From the NCBI RefSeq assembly GCF_004403985.1, contig NZ_SOHL01000027.1, positions 124,373 to 188,372 on the forward strand: DNA of 64,000 nucleotides, written 5' to 3'. This DNA comes from Cryobacterium gelidum. Its GTDB lineage: Bacteria; Actinomycetota; Actinomycetes; Actinomycetales; Microbacteriaceae. The notes beneath the pieces are model-generated. The model did not search any database. It saw only the letters and a program-made list of their open reading frames with translations, and was not told where the DNA came from. The translations under genes and the position numbers were made by a program. The number at the start of each line of letters is the position of its first letter. Position 1 is the stretch's first letter. This document shows, piece by piece, positions 8,931 to 17,640 of the stretch.

Positions 8931-10010
8931 TCAGGAATGTGGCGGCGCGTCGCCGGGGGCGACGGGGCATCCGCAGGTTTTGCCTATGTGCAACTGATGC
9001 GCACACAACAGCGATTGGTAGGTCGACGAGGGAGTCGCCATGCGCTTCTGCAGCATCGCGAACGCCTCGGTGGCCATTTCGAGCTGCGGTTGAATGATGG
9101 TGGTCAAGTTGATGAGTCCGGACAGGCTGTGTGGAAGCCCGTCATACCCCGTCACCGCGAGTTTTTTGGGCACCTGAATGCCGTGGTCTGCGGCGTACTC
9201 CAACACCCCGATCGCGATTTCGTCACTACCACAGACGATCACCTCGGGCGGGCTGTCGCTCGTGAGGAGCGCCTCGGCGGCGAGACGCCCACCACGGCTG
9301 TCGAGCGTGGTGCTGATCTTGCGCGTGCCGGTTATGCTGACGCCTCCCTTGGCCGCGGTCCTCACGAACCCGCGCTCTCGCGCTAGGGACGACGTAGAGT
9401 GGCGGGGTCCGATCACGGTGGCGATTTGGGTGTAACCGTGGGAGAGCACGTGCTCCATGATCTCCTCCCCCGCTGCGTGATCATTGATTCCGACGAAGTC
9501 CCCCGCCACGAACGGCGAGCACCGGGAGAGGTAGACGAAGGGAATTTTCGCTGCACGCAGGATGCGCAGTGAGGTCGCGTCCTGTTCGAGGGCAGCCGCC
9601 AGGATGACACCGTCCACGTTGCGACTGGCGAGCGACGTCATCACCTGGCTCAGAACGGTGGAGTCGTCACGAGTGTTGGTGAGAAAGACTTCGTACCCCG
9701 CCGCAGCCGCTGCAGTCGTTACTCCCTGGGCCCATCTCGGGTACATCGGATTGATGATGTTCGGGAAGACCAGGCCGATCACCCTGGTACGCCGCGGGTC
9801 CTTGATGCTCTCAGGATTCCGAGGAACAAAGCCGAGCCCGGACGCCACCATCAGCACGTGCTCTCGTGTCTCTGTCGACACCCCGGCCTTGCCATTCATC
9901 ACATACGAAACGGTGGCGGCAGAAACACCAGCCACGCGGGCGACCGACGCCGCTGACGAGGTGCTCGGCCGCGGCACAACGTGCTGCTGGACTGGCAGTT
10001 CATGCGTCAC
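8931..10010 (-). CDS. LacI family transcriptional regulator
   Basis: A 359-residue repressor. The helix-turn-helix (SVARVAGVSAATVSYVMNG) is at about 22-40 and a periplasmic-binding-protein-like effector domain follows from about 75. The GTG start is behind AAAGGGGG. It is first in a co-directional set with the MFS, SDR and BKACE genes and most likely controls them in response to their substrate. The C terminus holds two Cys and several His (HQLHIGKTCGCPV), slightly unusual for the family. Confidence 0.88.
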   Translation of the reverse strand: MTHELPVQQHVVPRPSTSSAASVARVAGVSAATVSYVMNGKAGVSTETREHVLMVASGLGFVPRNPESIKDPRRTRVIGLVFPNIINPMYPRWAQGVTTAAAAAGYEVFLTNTRDDSTVLSQVMTSLASRNVDGVILAAALEQDATSLRILRAAKIPFVYLSRCSPFVAGDFVGINDHAAGEEIMEHVLSHGYTQIATVIGPRHSTSSLARERGFVRTAAKGGVSITGTRKISTTLDSRGGRLAAEALLTSDSPPEVIVCGSDEIAIGVLEYAADHGIQVPKKLAVTGYDGLPHSLSGLINLTTIIQPQLEMATEAFAMLQKRMATPSSTYQSLLCAHQLHIGKTCGCPVAPGDAPPHS

Positions 10011-10061
10011 AGTCGGGCCCCCTTTGGCACTGGCGGAACTTCTAGCGGCTCCGATTTACTG

Positions 10062-10091
10062 ACCTTATGAGTCATTGAATTCGTTAAGCAA
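10062..10091 (-). promoter_or_regulatory. Candidate promoter of the lacI-type gene
   Basis: On the minus strand TTGCTT (10086-10091) and TAAGGT (10062-10067) are separated by 18 bp, about 50 bp upstream of the GTG. The hexamers are only partly like the consensus. No clear LacI-type operator palindrome is seen apart from gaattc nearby. Confidence 0.25.
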
Positions 10092-10180
10092 CAGTAAGTG
10101 AAGTTGCGCAAAGTCACGCGCTCGGCCGACTGGCCCGCGACCATCCGCTGGACGCTTCCACGATTGATGGGTCCCAAACG

Positions 10181-10211
10181 GGCGTCAGCCTGGCGTCAGC
10201 CTGGCGTCAGC
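10181..10211. repeat. 11-bp tandem repeat at the VOC stop codon
   Basis: The unit ggcgtcagcct occurs at 10181-10191 and 10192-10202, with a third partial copy from 10203. The stop codon of the VOC gene (10196-10198) lies in the second copy, so the array extends the gene's end into the spacer. Confidence 0.75.
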
Positions 10212-10930
10212 ACGCAGAACTCATTGCCCTCGGGGTCGGTGAGCACTACCCACGGCACATCGCCCTGCCCATTGTCAGCATCGAGCGCGCCCAGGGTTCG
10301 CAACCGGGCGACCTCAGCCGTCTGATCATCACGAAGGTACGGACGCAGGTCAAGGTGGACGCGGGTCCCCACCGTGACGTCGGGGACGCGAACGAACTCC
10401 AGATACGGACCCACCCCCGCGGCCGACCGCAGCCGCGCGAAATCGTCGGCCACCTCGTGCAGGGTCCAATCAATCGCCCCGTTCCAGAACCGGGCCATCG
10501 CCCGTGGATCAGTACAACTGACCACCACCGCGGCGATCGGCCCCGTGTCGGCGTAGATCGCCCGAGGCTCGAGCACGCAGAAGACGTTTCCCTCCGGGTC
10601 GGCCAGAACCGTCCAATGCACGTCGCCCTGCCCAATATCAATGGATGTCGCGCCCAGCGCCTTCAATCGCGCGACCAGTTCCGTTTGATGAGCCACAGAC
10701 GAAGTGGCGAGGTCGAGGTGTGCCCGGTACTGGACTGTCTCGGGCTCAGGAACGGTGACGACATCGACGCAGACGGCGGCCGGATCCGGCAGGACCATGC
10801 CGGGCGGTTCAACGTTGGTCACGCCGGGACCCTCGCTGGACACGCCCCAGCCGAGCGCATCCGCCCAAAACAGGCCGAGTGCCGAATCATTCCGCGCCTT
10901 GAAATTCACCTGAACCAGTCGAAGGGCCAT
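10196..10930 (-). CDS. VOC family protein (two glyoxalase-like domains)
   Basis: A 244-residue protein of two similar VOC/glyoxalase-like halves, each ending in a DPEGN-x-FCVL segment (about residues 115-125 and 230-240). Such proteins bind or modify small molecules; resistance or detoxification roles are common but none can be assigned. The ATG at 10930 opens the domain (MALRLVQVNFKARND). The frame stays open to 11137, but the extension is low-complexity Arg-rich sequence and is not used. A related broken copy lies at 5554-5748, on the other side of the catabolic block. Confidence 0.82.
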   Translation of the reverse strand: MALRLVQVNFKARNDSALGLFWADALGWGVSSEGPGVTNVEPPGMVLPDPAAVCVDVVTVPEPETVQYRAHLDLATSSVAHQTELVARLKALGATSIDIGQGDVHWTVLADPEGNVFCVLEPRAIYADTGPIAAVVVSCTDPRAMARFWNGAIDWTLHEVADDFARLRSAAGVGPYLEFVRVPDVTVGTRVHLDLRPYLRDDQTAEVARLRTLGALDADNGQGDVPWVVLTDPEGNEFCVLTPG

Positions 10931-11116
10931 GGCGCCCAAGCCTATTCGCCTGCCACACGTGCGACCAGATACTGTCCGCGTAAATCTTCCAGTGCCAGTA
11001 CTGCCTCGCCGACCGGATTCCCCCGAGTACCGGCGCGATCGCGACGGTGCCCCTGGTGCACCTCCTAGTGAGCGCGGACCACGATGGTCTGCCCCAATCA
11101 CAGGAGGCAAAGTCCC

Positions 11117-11539
11117 ATGGCACTTCACACCCAGCAATCCTTATCCGGCTTCATCGCCTCAGACCCGCAGCAAACGGTTACTGAAAACGGCGACACCCGT
11201 TTCTACGTGCGCGTCGGCCAGCCGCACTTCCGTCAGGAGTACAACGGCAGCTTCACCGCGCTCGAGCCCACCTTTCACGATCTCGTCGCCTACCGTGCCA
11301 CCGCCGAACGGGCTATTGCCCGATTCGCCAAGGGCGACAGCTTTGTCGCTGAAGGGTATGTGCGCACCTTCCAGGTCGAGCGCGACGGTGAAGTCATTCA
11401 ACGCGAAGAGTTCGTCGCCAAGAAGATCGGCCACGACCTCGCGCGCACCAACTATTCCGTCGATCGCACCCACCGCACAGGTTTGGACACTGGGGTAGAG
11501 CGCGAGGTGGAAGCGGCACACACCGGCTCAGGGCGGTGA
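11117..11539 (+). CDS. Single-stranded DNA-binding protein
   Basis: A 140-residue OB-fold protein resembling ICE- and plasmid-borne SSBs (ssb-like). The core (SLSGFIASDPQQTVTENGDT, then FYVRVGQPHF) gives the OB strands, and a short variable tail follows. The ATG at 11117 is behind a perfect AGGAGG (11102-11107). It differs from housekeeping SSB in lacking the acidic DDIPF-type tip, as is usual for element-borne versions. It probably protects the single strand during conjugative transfer or anti-restriction. The DUF4913 gene starts 7 bp after its stop. Confidence 0.8.
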   Translation: MALHTQQSLSGFIASDPQQTVTENGDTRFYVRVGQPHFRQEYNGSFTALEPTFHDLVAYRATAERAIARFAKGDSFVAEGYVRTFQVERDGEVIQREEFVAKKIGHDLARTNYSVDRTHRTGLDTGVEREVEAAHTGSGR

Positions 11540-11546
11540 ATGGGCG

Positions 11547-12113
11547 ATGACAGAGTCACTCGTCGAGTGGGCGTCCGGTAATCACGACGACGCTTTCGGG
11601 GCTGGCTCGCTGGACGACCTCGAGGGGCCGCTCATGGCTGAGCCGCCGCATCCGATCAACTGGAATCTGCTTAGCGCTGACGACGCCGAGGCCGAATGGA
11701 TCGAACTTAACCGCTGGGTGAACTGGCTGCGTCGCACGTACGGTCTGCCGGCATCCGTTGTGCCGCCGTTCTGGCATCGGCACCCCGAACTCGTCTGGGA
11801 ACTCTCCGCGCTGCACCTGCACTGGCTCGGGGCCTACGACCCCGACCAACACGGCTCCGCTCCGCTCGGCTGGCATCGAGATTTTGCGGATGCCCGCCAG
11901 CGGCTTCGCGACTGGGTCGCGATCTCGGGCACGCGGCTGCAGCGTGACCGGCCTACGCGTCAGACGGTGTGGCCAGGAGAACCGCCAGCCGACGCTGTCG
12001 ATGACGTGGTCATTGGTGATCGTGACGAGGACTTCGTGCAGTTCGTCGTTGACGATATCGCCAGACGGCGAGAGGACGAGACCTCGTTCTACTCTCGCGC
12101 CCGGACTACCTGA
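11547..12113 (+). CDS. DUF4913 domain-containing protein
   Basis: A 188-residue protein. Its core (about 45-130) has the pattern RWVNWLRRTYGLPASVVPPF, then WHRHPELVWELSALHLHW, AYDP and GWHRDFADARQRLRDW, which is characteristic of DUF4913. This family of unknown function is found almost only on actinobacterial plasmids and ICEs. It lies directly after ssb and is probably co-transcribed. The tail is acidic. No catalytic signature is seen. Confidence 0.75.
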   Translation: MTESLVEWASGNHDDAFGAGSLDDLEGPLMAEPPHPINWNLLSADDAEAEWIELNRWVNWLRRTYGLPASVVPPFWHRHPELVWELSALHLHWLGAYDPDQHGSAPLGWHRDFADARQRLRDWVAISGTRLQRDRPTRQTVWPGEPPADAVDDVVIGDRDEDFVQFVVDDIARRREDETSFYSRARTT

Positions 12114-12167
12114 CGAACGGTGAGAACTTCCTTGGGCATGTGCATAGAAGACCGCAGGCAGGCCTCT

Positions 12168-12878
12168 TTACAGGAGTGTCTCAGAGATTCGAGTGTTTCG
12201 GGCTCGGACGAAGGCCATGCTCTTCGAGCGATATTGCTCGTAAGCCTTGAGATTCCCTGGGAGAGCCGGTGTGGTGAAGCTGTCAAACGGCGTGAAAAAT
12301 TCGACGGCAGAGTTGTCCGGACGCACGAGGTCTTGAAGCAGGAAGAATTCCGCATATCCTCGAAAATCGCGGAAGAGACCAAAGAAGTCCCCGTATCGTG
12401 AGAGCGTTTCATCAAGCGGGTTGTGCTCGCCTTGGTAGTGGAGGCGGATACATTCCAAAGTCAAATCAAATCGGTCGCGAATCAGGGGATGCATACCCCG
12501 CGCGCCGTTGATCGTCCGCTTTCCCTCTACACGGTTGCCCGGGAAGAGTATCGTGCCACCGATCGTGCGCCCGATGGTATGAAATGCCGCCCTGTCCTCT
12601 TCGTCCACCTGAGCGATAATGTCCGCCATGCGCATCCAGGATGCGAACGTGTGGATGATCGTGTCGCTCGCTAGAAAGAACTCTCCAACACCGGAACTAT
12701 GGTGCAGGTAGGAGCCCGCAGTGGACATATCCAAAGTAAACAACGCGCCGCTCGGCAGCGGTTTGCTCCACAAAAGCTGGTGATAGCGCCGCAATGTTGG
12801 GCTGTGTTGGTCGGGGTCACGTCCGCCAGCATCCGATCGCACGTCGAAGTCAGTGTCGATCGGGGAGGGCTGGTTCAT
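12168..12878 (-). CDS. DUF6994-like hypothetical protein
   Basis: A 236-residue soluble protein. Its N-terminal part (TDFDVRSDAGGRDPDQHSPT then LRRYHQLLWSKPLPSG) resembles what I recall as DUF6994, a family without known function. The middle contains many aromatic residues and an RGMHPLIRDRFDLTLECIRL helix. By eye its DNA is less GC-rich than the flanks, as expected of acquired cargo. It lies on the same strand as, and downstream of, the HEPN-like and DUF262 genes, but 245 bp separate them and nothing else is seen in that gap. No strong ribosome site precedes the ATG. Confidence 0.6.
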   Translation of the reverse strand: MNQPSPIDTDFDVRSDAGGRDPDQHSPTLRRYHQLLWSKPLPSGALFTLDMSTAGSYLHHSSGVGEFFLASDTIIHTFASWMRMADIIAQVDEEDRAAFHTIGRTIGGTILFPGNRVEGKRTINGARGMHPLIRDRFDLTLECIRLHYQGEHNPLDETLSRYGDFFGLFRDFRGYAEFFLLQDLVRPDNSAVEFFTPFDSFTTPALPGNLKAYEQYRSKSMAFVRARNTRISETLL

Positions 12879-13123
12879 GATGAAACTCTAGTTCAACACT
12901 TTTCTGGCCATGCTCACGTCGGTCTGCCATGGCCGACCGGTGAAGGGGCAGCCACGCCAGCAAGAATGCACGAGGTCTGCGGCAAATACCTGTGCGACAG
13001 CGGGCGCACAGGAAGCGACCCAAGGCGGCAAGACGCGCGGACCTGCCAGCCATGAGACCCGCACGGCGCCATTGATCGACTCGTTCGACGGCCGGTCATG
13101 GGCGATCGCGCAGACGTCCTCGT

Positions 13124-13786
13124 TCACTCCGTCGTCGACCAGTACATCGTATTCTCGGCGGGATAGGGCTTCCGCTTGCTCCTGGCGCTGAATTCCGCAT
13201 CGGTCGCGTCCACGATTTCAGGGCGCTTCCCACCGGCCATCATTCCGGCCAAATCAGCCCGTCGCATCTCGGCCATTAGTCGGAGGCGCACCGGCTCGAT
13301 AACTTCGAAAAGAAGGGCGTCTACGATTTCCACGAGTTCAAGAAACCGCACCACGTGGTGCGTGGGAAGCGGCTGCACCACTGTCAAGGCCACAACATCT
13401 TTCAGCTGAAGGGATGACGCGTCGAGTATCGCTATAGGAAATGTCGTCGCCAACTGGGACTGGGAGTGGGCAAGCGTCGTGTTTCTGAACGCGCCGATCA
13501 GCGCATGTACATCGCTGAGATCGTCAGGTATCACGATGTGATCAGTCAGGGGCCTTCGAACCTTGGATGGGAAATACGTACGGCAGTACGCGACGGCCGC
13601 GAAGCCGCTGAGATAGGGCCCGCCATCGTGATCATGACCGCCTGCGACGACCGCCAGCGCAAGCTCCAAGGCGTGGCGAGCTTCAGTTAGGTCGGCACCA
13701 TAGCTCGAAAGCTCCACAAACAGCCGAGCGTCCGGAGAATCTGGAACCGCAACGAAAGCGACCCCCGCGTCTGAATTGAATTTCAC
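13124..13786 (-). CDS. Hypothetical protein with a HEPN-type R-N-x4-H motif
   Basis: A 220-residue, mainly helical protein that I do not recognise as a whole. Residues 98-110 (GAFRNTTLAHSQS) contain R101-N102...H107, which fits the Rx4-6H signature of HEPN ribonucleases with the usual polar residue after Arg. Helices on either side would suit a four-helix HEPN bundle. It starts 32 bp after the stop of the DUF262 gene on the same strand, so the two are probably one transcript. A toxin or effector role beside the DUF262 protein is inferred. The motif is short and could be coincidental. Confidence 0.6.
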   Translation of the reverse strand: MKFNSDAGVAFVAVPDSPDARLFVELSSYGADLTEARHALELALAVVAGGHDHDGGPYLSGFAAVAYCRTYFPSKVRRPLTDHIVIPDDLSDVHALIGAFRNTTLAHSQSQLATTFPIAILDASSLQLKDVVALTVVQPLPTHHVVRFLELVEIVDALLFEVIEPVRLRLMAEMRRADLAGMMAGGKRPEIVDATDAEFSARSKRKPYPAENTMYWSTTE

Positions 13787-13818
13787 ATCATCACCACTTC
13801 ACACGCCACAAGGGCGGG

Positions 13819-15960
13819 TTACTTCCTCGGGGAGGTTTGCGATGTATCCACGCCCCCCGCATGTTCCGCTCGCAGATCGGCCATAGTTCGTTGAAAGCCG
13901 GGATCGATACACCAGAATTGCCAGCCGGCCACTGCCCCTCCGCCCTGGAGGTGACGTGCCGCCCCACTGACGGTCGCGTACATCACTCCATTCAAGAGCA
14001 GGCTTCCATCCGCATTTACAGTCGCGAGTTCACCACGGTGAGCTGCTGGCTTGGCGTACAGAATCGACCCAGGACTCAAAAGACCCGCGCGAACGAGATC
14101 GACCACTTCCGTGCGATATTGGGCACGTCCGACGGCCTCATCACTTATCCCCCGGTGCCCTGCGGGAACGGACCAAATTTCACTTATGGCCTCAACGAGA
14201 TCATCGGTGCGCGAAAGTATCTCGGCCTCCGACCAGGATTCAGCGTGGACGACATCTCGCGTGAGGAGGAGTGTGTCATGCCGGACCAATGCGGCACGTT
14301 TACCGTTTGAGGCAATCCAAGCGGCGTTCGACAACCGTGCGTTCAGGCTCTGCGTCACCAGAGTGAGATTACCGAGAGTCTGCACAATGCTGTCCCTCCG
14401 ATTCTCGGCTTCAACGTCGGTTAGGTCGTTCCAATTTGAGCGCCATTCTTGGGGCATGATGTGCTCGATCGTACAAACCCCGCGCGATACCGGCGACACG
14501 GAGAAGGAGCGCCCACCGGGAAAGCCTCGACGCTGGTCTTCGACTGCTTCGAGGACCATTCGCAGTCGTCCCTTGCGAAACTTCCTATAGGCCTGCAAGT
14601 CCACCAACTCACGTCGAAGTTCGGCATCATCCGGCCAATAGCCAAAGCTCGAAGTTTGGACCGCGAGGTATGTGCGCGCGGCCTCATCAACGGCCGTTGT
14701 CGCAGGGCGCTTAGCCAGTTGGGTGAGCAGGTCCAACATGAATCGGTTGGTGCCCTGCGACTGCGCTCGAACGAGTGCACGCCGCACGAACCAACTTTCC
14801 AGGGTGCCCAACAGGCGCGCACGTTCGAGTTCGTCAAGCGCTGCCTGCTCCGGCTCGCCCAGCCAAATGAGGAGCGGTTTTGTGATCTCTGAGTCGAGCG
14901 TACTCATTCGATACACGAATAGGTTCAGCCGACTGAGTGCTCCGTCACGGACAGCGGCACCCTCTGTGAAAGCGCGGTACCGATCGGCGGCTGACCGCAG
15001 GGCGCGGAGAAGAGTCAGAATGTCCGTTCCGGATGCCCCGACGTACCGTTTGAACTGCATGAAGACCTCGCGCGCGGGGATTTCCTTTAGGGTCTTGGCC
15101 GTAAGCCACTGCGTCAGGAATAGTGAGCTTCGGGCGTACTTGATGCGACCAGTTGTGACCTCGGCTTCCCAAAATGGTGTTTCAAAATCGGCCCAGTAGT
15201 CTTGGTAGGCGCTTTCAGTGGCTGCTGCATCCTTTTCCAGACGCTGGAAGAGGTAGTTCTTGATCAGATCGGCGGCGGTCAACGGAGTACCACGAGCGTT
15301 CAAGGTTTCAAAGATTTCCTGGGCATCTTCATGCGAGAGCAGTTGTATCGTCACGATCTGAAGCCGCGTCGTAATCGCAGGCACGAGCAAGCCTGCGCGT
15401 CGCTCAACTGTGGACGGTTCTGCGTCTAACCATTCGCCGATCGCCTCAAAGAAGTAACGGTGCGCGTCCACCAGCCGACCGGCCGGCAAAGACGAGTGAT
15501 CGATGGGAGCCTCGGCCGACATCGCTGCGGAGAAGGCTGGCCGATCGCGGTTGGTCGGCCACACCTTGAACCGATCGTCCGGGTGCTGGCGAAATGACTC
15601 GGGGTTCTCAACCAGGGTGAGCACTTGGGCAGCAAGGTGAGCCAGTCCGCGCGACTCCAGCTGGGCGTGTAGGGCATCCAACAGGATCTGGAGCGTCGTC
15701 AGGCGCTGCTGCCCATCGATGACGGTGTACTGCGGCAGGTCACCCAGGGCTGTCGCTTGCGCCTGCAAAACGACCGCGCCCAGAAAGTGGGTCGCCTGCC
15801 CATCACCCTCCGCAATCACGTCGATCAGGCGAGTCACGTCATTCCACAGTGGCTCCCACTGAACTTCCCGTGACCAGACGTAGGGCCGTTGGAACAGGGG
15901 AACGATCAACCTCTGCGGCGAGAAGAAGACTTGCTGTGGAGAAGTGACTTGCGTGAGCAT
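13819..15960 (-). CDS. DUF262/DUF1524 (GmrSD-like) protein with a RAMA-like C terminus
   Basis: A 713-residue protein. The N-terminal DUF262 (GmrS-like, ParB-fold) domain has FQRPYVW at 23-29 and the DGQQR motif at 82-86. The DUF1524 (GmrD-like HNH nuclease) domain carries IEHIMPQEW near 500 and a GNLTLVTQSLN block. From about 620 a RAMA-like domain follows (LVRAGLLSPGSILY, then GSLLLNGVMYATVSGAARHL and GWQFW). GmrSD proteins restrict modified phage DNA with NTP, and RAMA domains are thought to sense modified bases. This fusion is therefore a likely modification-dependent restriction factor carried by the ICE. AAGGA precedes the ATG. Confidence 0.85.
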   Translation of the reverse strand: MLTQVTSPQQVFFSPQRLIVPLFQRPYVWSREVQWEPLWNDVTRLIDVIAEGDGQATHFLGAVVLQAQATALGDLPQYTVIDGQQRLTTLQILLDALHAQLESRGLAHLAAQVLTLVENPESFRQHPDDRFKVWPTNRDRPAFSAAMSAEAPIDHSSLPAGRLVDAHRYFFEAIGEWLDAEPSTVERRAGLLVPAITTRLQIVTIQLLSHEDAQEIFETLNARGTPLTAADLIKNYLFQRLEKDAAATESAYQDYWADFETPFWEAEVTTGRIKYARSSLFLTQWLTAKTLKEIPAREVFMQFKRYVGASGTDILTLLRALRSAADRYRAFTEGAAVRDGALSRLNLFVYRMSTLDSEITKPLLIWLGEPEQAALDELERARLLGTLESWFVRRALVRAQSQGTNRFMLDLLTQLAKRPATTAVDEAARTYLAVQTSSFGYWPDDAELRRELVDLQAYRKFRKGRLRMVLEAVEDQRRGFPGGRSFSVSPVSRGVCTIEHIMPQEWRSNWNDLTDVEAENRRDSIVQTLGNLTLVTQSLNARLSNAAWIASNGKRAALVRHDTLLLTRDVVHAESWSEAEILSRTDDLVEAISEIWSVPAGHRGISDEAVGRAQYRTEVVDLVRAGLLSPGSILYAKPAAHRGELATVNADGSLLLNGVMYATVSGAARHLQGGGAVAGWQFWCIDPGFQRTMADLRAEHAGGVDTSQTSPRK

Positions 15961-16128
15961 CGAATTTCATTCCTTGCATCGACCTGAGAATGAGCTATTG
16001 CAACTCATCGCTATATTCAACGATAGATGCGCCAGCTATCAATGCCGACGGATGCGGCTCCATCGTTGTCGGAGTGCGGTGCCGACTGAAAGCACTCAGA
16101 GTGGTGAACTGGAGATGGTGACGGACCG

Positions 16129-17316
16129 CTATTTCGGCGGAGCCAACCGCTGCAGAACCGCCGCAGGCTCCGGCCTAACGGTGCGGTCGGGCTCAGCGTA
16201 GTGCGCCTTCGTCGTCGAGGTTGAGGTGTGCCCTAAAACGTCGGCTGCCGCCTGTATGCCAAGTTCATGGGCGAGCAGCGTCGCTCCCGTGCGGCGAAAG
16301 GCATGTGGCGAGATCGCCAGGCCCGCGAGGCCCGCGGCTTCGAGGATGCCCCGGAAGGTGCGCCTCACGTTGTACGGCGTGAGCGGGGTGTTGTTTCGGG
16401 AGTAGAACAGCAGATGCTCCGCATTCTCCGGATCGAGCAACGCCAGGCGCTGGCGAATCACGTCGGCCGCGAACTCCGGCACGGGGATGATTCGGCTCGA
16501 CTCGTGCGTCTTGGGGTGCTCCTGGCGGTGCACGGCGGCCCCTTTGTGCACGACGATCGTTCCGCTCACGCTCACCTGGGGCGGATCAGCATCCAGGTCG
16601 ACGTCACACTGACGAAGCGCGAGCGCCTCTCCGATGCGCGTCGCCGTGCCGAGCATCACCTCGATAATGTCGCGCACCTGGCCGTCGGACCGCGGTCCCA
16701 TCCTGCCCTCTTGCGAACGCCACTCGCGCGCCGCGAGTCGGATAGCGGCGATCTGCTCTGTCGTCAGCGCCTTCGGGGTATGCGGAGGCTTCTTCATGCG
16801 CGAAGCCTCTGTGACGGGATTGCGCGCAATGATCTCTCGTCGAACGGCGAAGGCCATGATCATGCCCAGGATCGTGCGTGAGTGCTTCGCCTGGGTGTAC
16901 GACTTCTCGCGCTGCTGCTTGAGATAGCGCTCAACCCGGCCGACACTCACCTCTCGAATGGTGAAGTGCTCGAAAAAGGGCAGCACCAGTGTTCCCAGTT
17001 GACGCTGATACGTCTCTTTGGTGCCTTGAGAACGGTCAACGTCGTGCTCGACGTCGTCGAGCCAGGCGGCGGCGAGCAACGGGAACGGCGACCCTGCGTT
17101 CAGAGCGTCGTCGAGTCCACCGGCACGCATTCGTGCGGCCAGGTCGACCTTGAGCGCGGCTTCCGCAGCGTTTCGACTCGAGCTGGTCGCGGTGACCTTG
17201 CGGGTCTGGCCATCCCAATCACGAAAGACGGTTACGGCTCGAAACATTCCCGACTTGACCTTGCGCGTTCTGATCGTGCCACCGGTGCTGATGGGTGTGC
17301 GGGGACGCCCCGCCAT
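16129..17316 (-). CDS. Tyrosine recombinase / ICE integrase
   Basis: A 395-residue site-specific integrase. An N-terminal arm-binding region and a SAM-like core-binding domain (about 70-150) precede the catalytic domain, with Arg in GTATRIGEAL, the HAFRRTG box, a second His in VLGHTSTSTTKAHY and the final Tyr nucleophile. It is transcribed away from a tRNA whose 3' end lies about 400 bp upstream, the standard arrangement for elements that integrate in tRNA 3' ends. Its ATG overlaps the excisionase stop by one base (TGATG). Confidence 0.92.
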   Translation of the reverse strand: MAGRPRTPISTGGTIRTRKVKSGMFRAVTVFRDWDGQTRKVTATSSSRNAAEAALKVDLAARMRAGGLDDALNAGSPFPLLAAAWLDDVEHDVDRSQGTKETYQRQLGTLVLPFFEHFTIREVSVGRVERYLKQQREKSYTQAKHSRTILGMIMAFAVRREIIARNPVTEASRMKKPPHTPKALTTEQIAAIRLAAREWRSQEGRMGPRSDGQVRDIIEVMLGTATRIGEALALRQCDVDLDADPPQVSVSGTIVVHKGAAVHRQEHPKTHESSRIIPVPEFAADVIRQRLALLDPENAEHLLFYSRNNTPLTPYNVRRTFRGILEAAGLAGLAISPHAFRRTGATLLAHELGIQAAADVLGHTSTSTTKAHYAEPDRTVRPEPAAVLQRLAPPK

Positions 17317-17552
17317 CAGAGATCGGATCCGACAGCGCGGCGAGACCGATCCGGCTCACGAAGACTCTCGAGCCAGCTGAGAACATCAGATACGTGGTAT
17401 CGAATCTCCCGTCCGACGCGAAAGCCCGTCGGTCCGCGGCCATCGTTACGGAGATCGTAGATTGCTTGCACGTGCACACCGAGATACTCGGCGAGCTCGC
17501 TCGTCGTGAGTACAGGCTCAAGACCGAGCCTAGAGAGGGTTTGAGTGTCCAT
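17316..17552 (-). CDS. Excisionase / helix-turn-helix DNA-binding protein
   Basis: A 78-residue MerR-like winged helix protein (TTSELAEYLGVHVQAIYDLR followed by GFRVGREIRYHVSDVLSWL) of the kind that serves as Xis for tyrosine recombinases. ATG 17552 is chosen; the frame is open to 17672 but the extra 40 residues read through AT-rich repeats. It is coupled to the integrase by a TGATG overlap. It probably bends DNA at the attachment site and directs excision. Confidence 0.8.
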   Translation of the reverse strand: MDTQTLSRLGLEPVLTTSELAEYLGVHVQAIYDLRNDGRGPTGFRVGREIRYHVSDVLSWLESLREPDRSRRAVGSDL

Positions 17553-17640
17553 AACCCACAGGTGGGCGAGGCCGATCCAGAGCACTCGAACTCGGGCGTG
17601 CACCTCCATCAGAGGTGGCTGTGAGGGGTCAGAATTTTTG

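Noticed and set aside
10931-11137. N-terminal extension of the VOC protein to 11137
   Set aside because: The added 69 residues are Arg/Gly-rich with no similarity, while ATG 10930 opens a normal VOC domain.
12879-13123. Small ORFs in the gap between the DUF6994-like and HEPN-like genes
   Set aside because: None has a convincing start, composition or similarity; the 245 bp seem non-coding.
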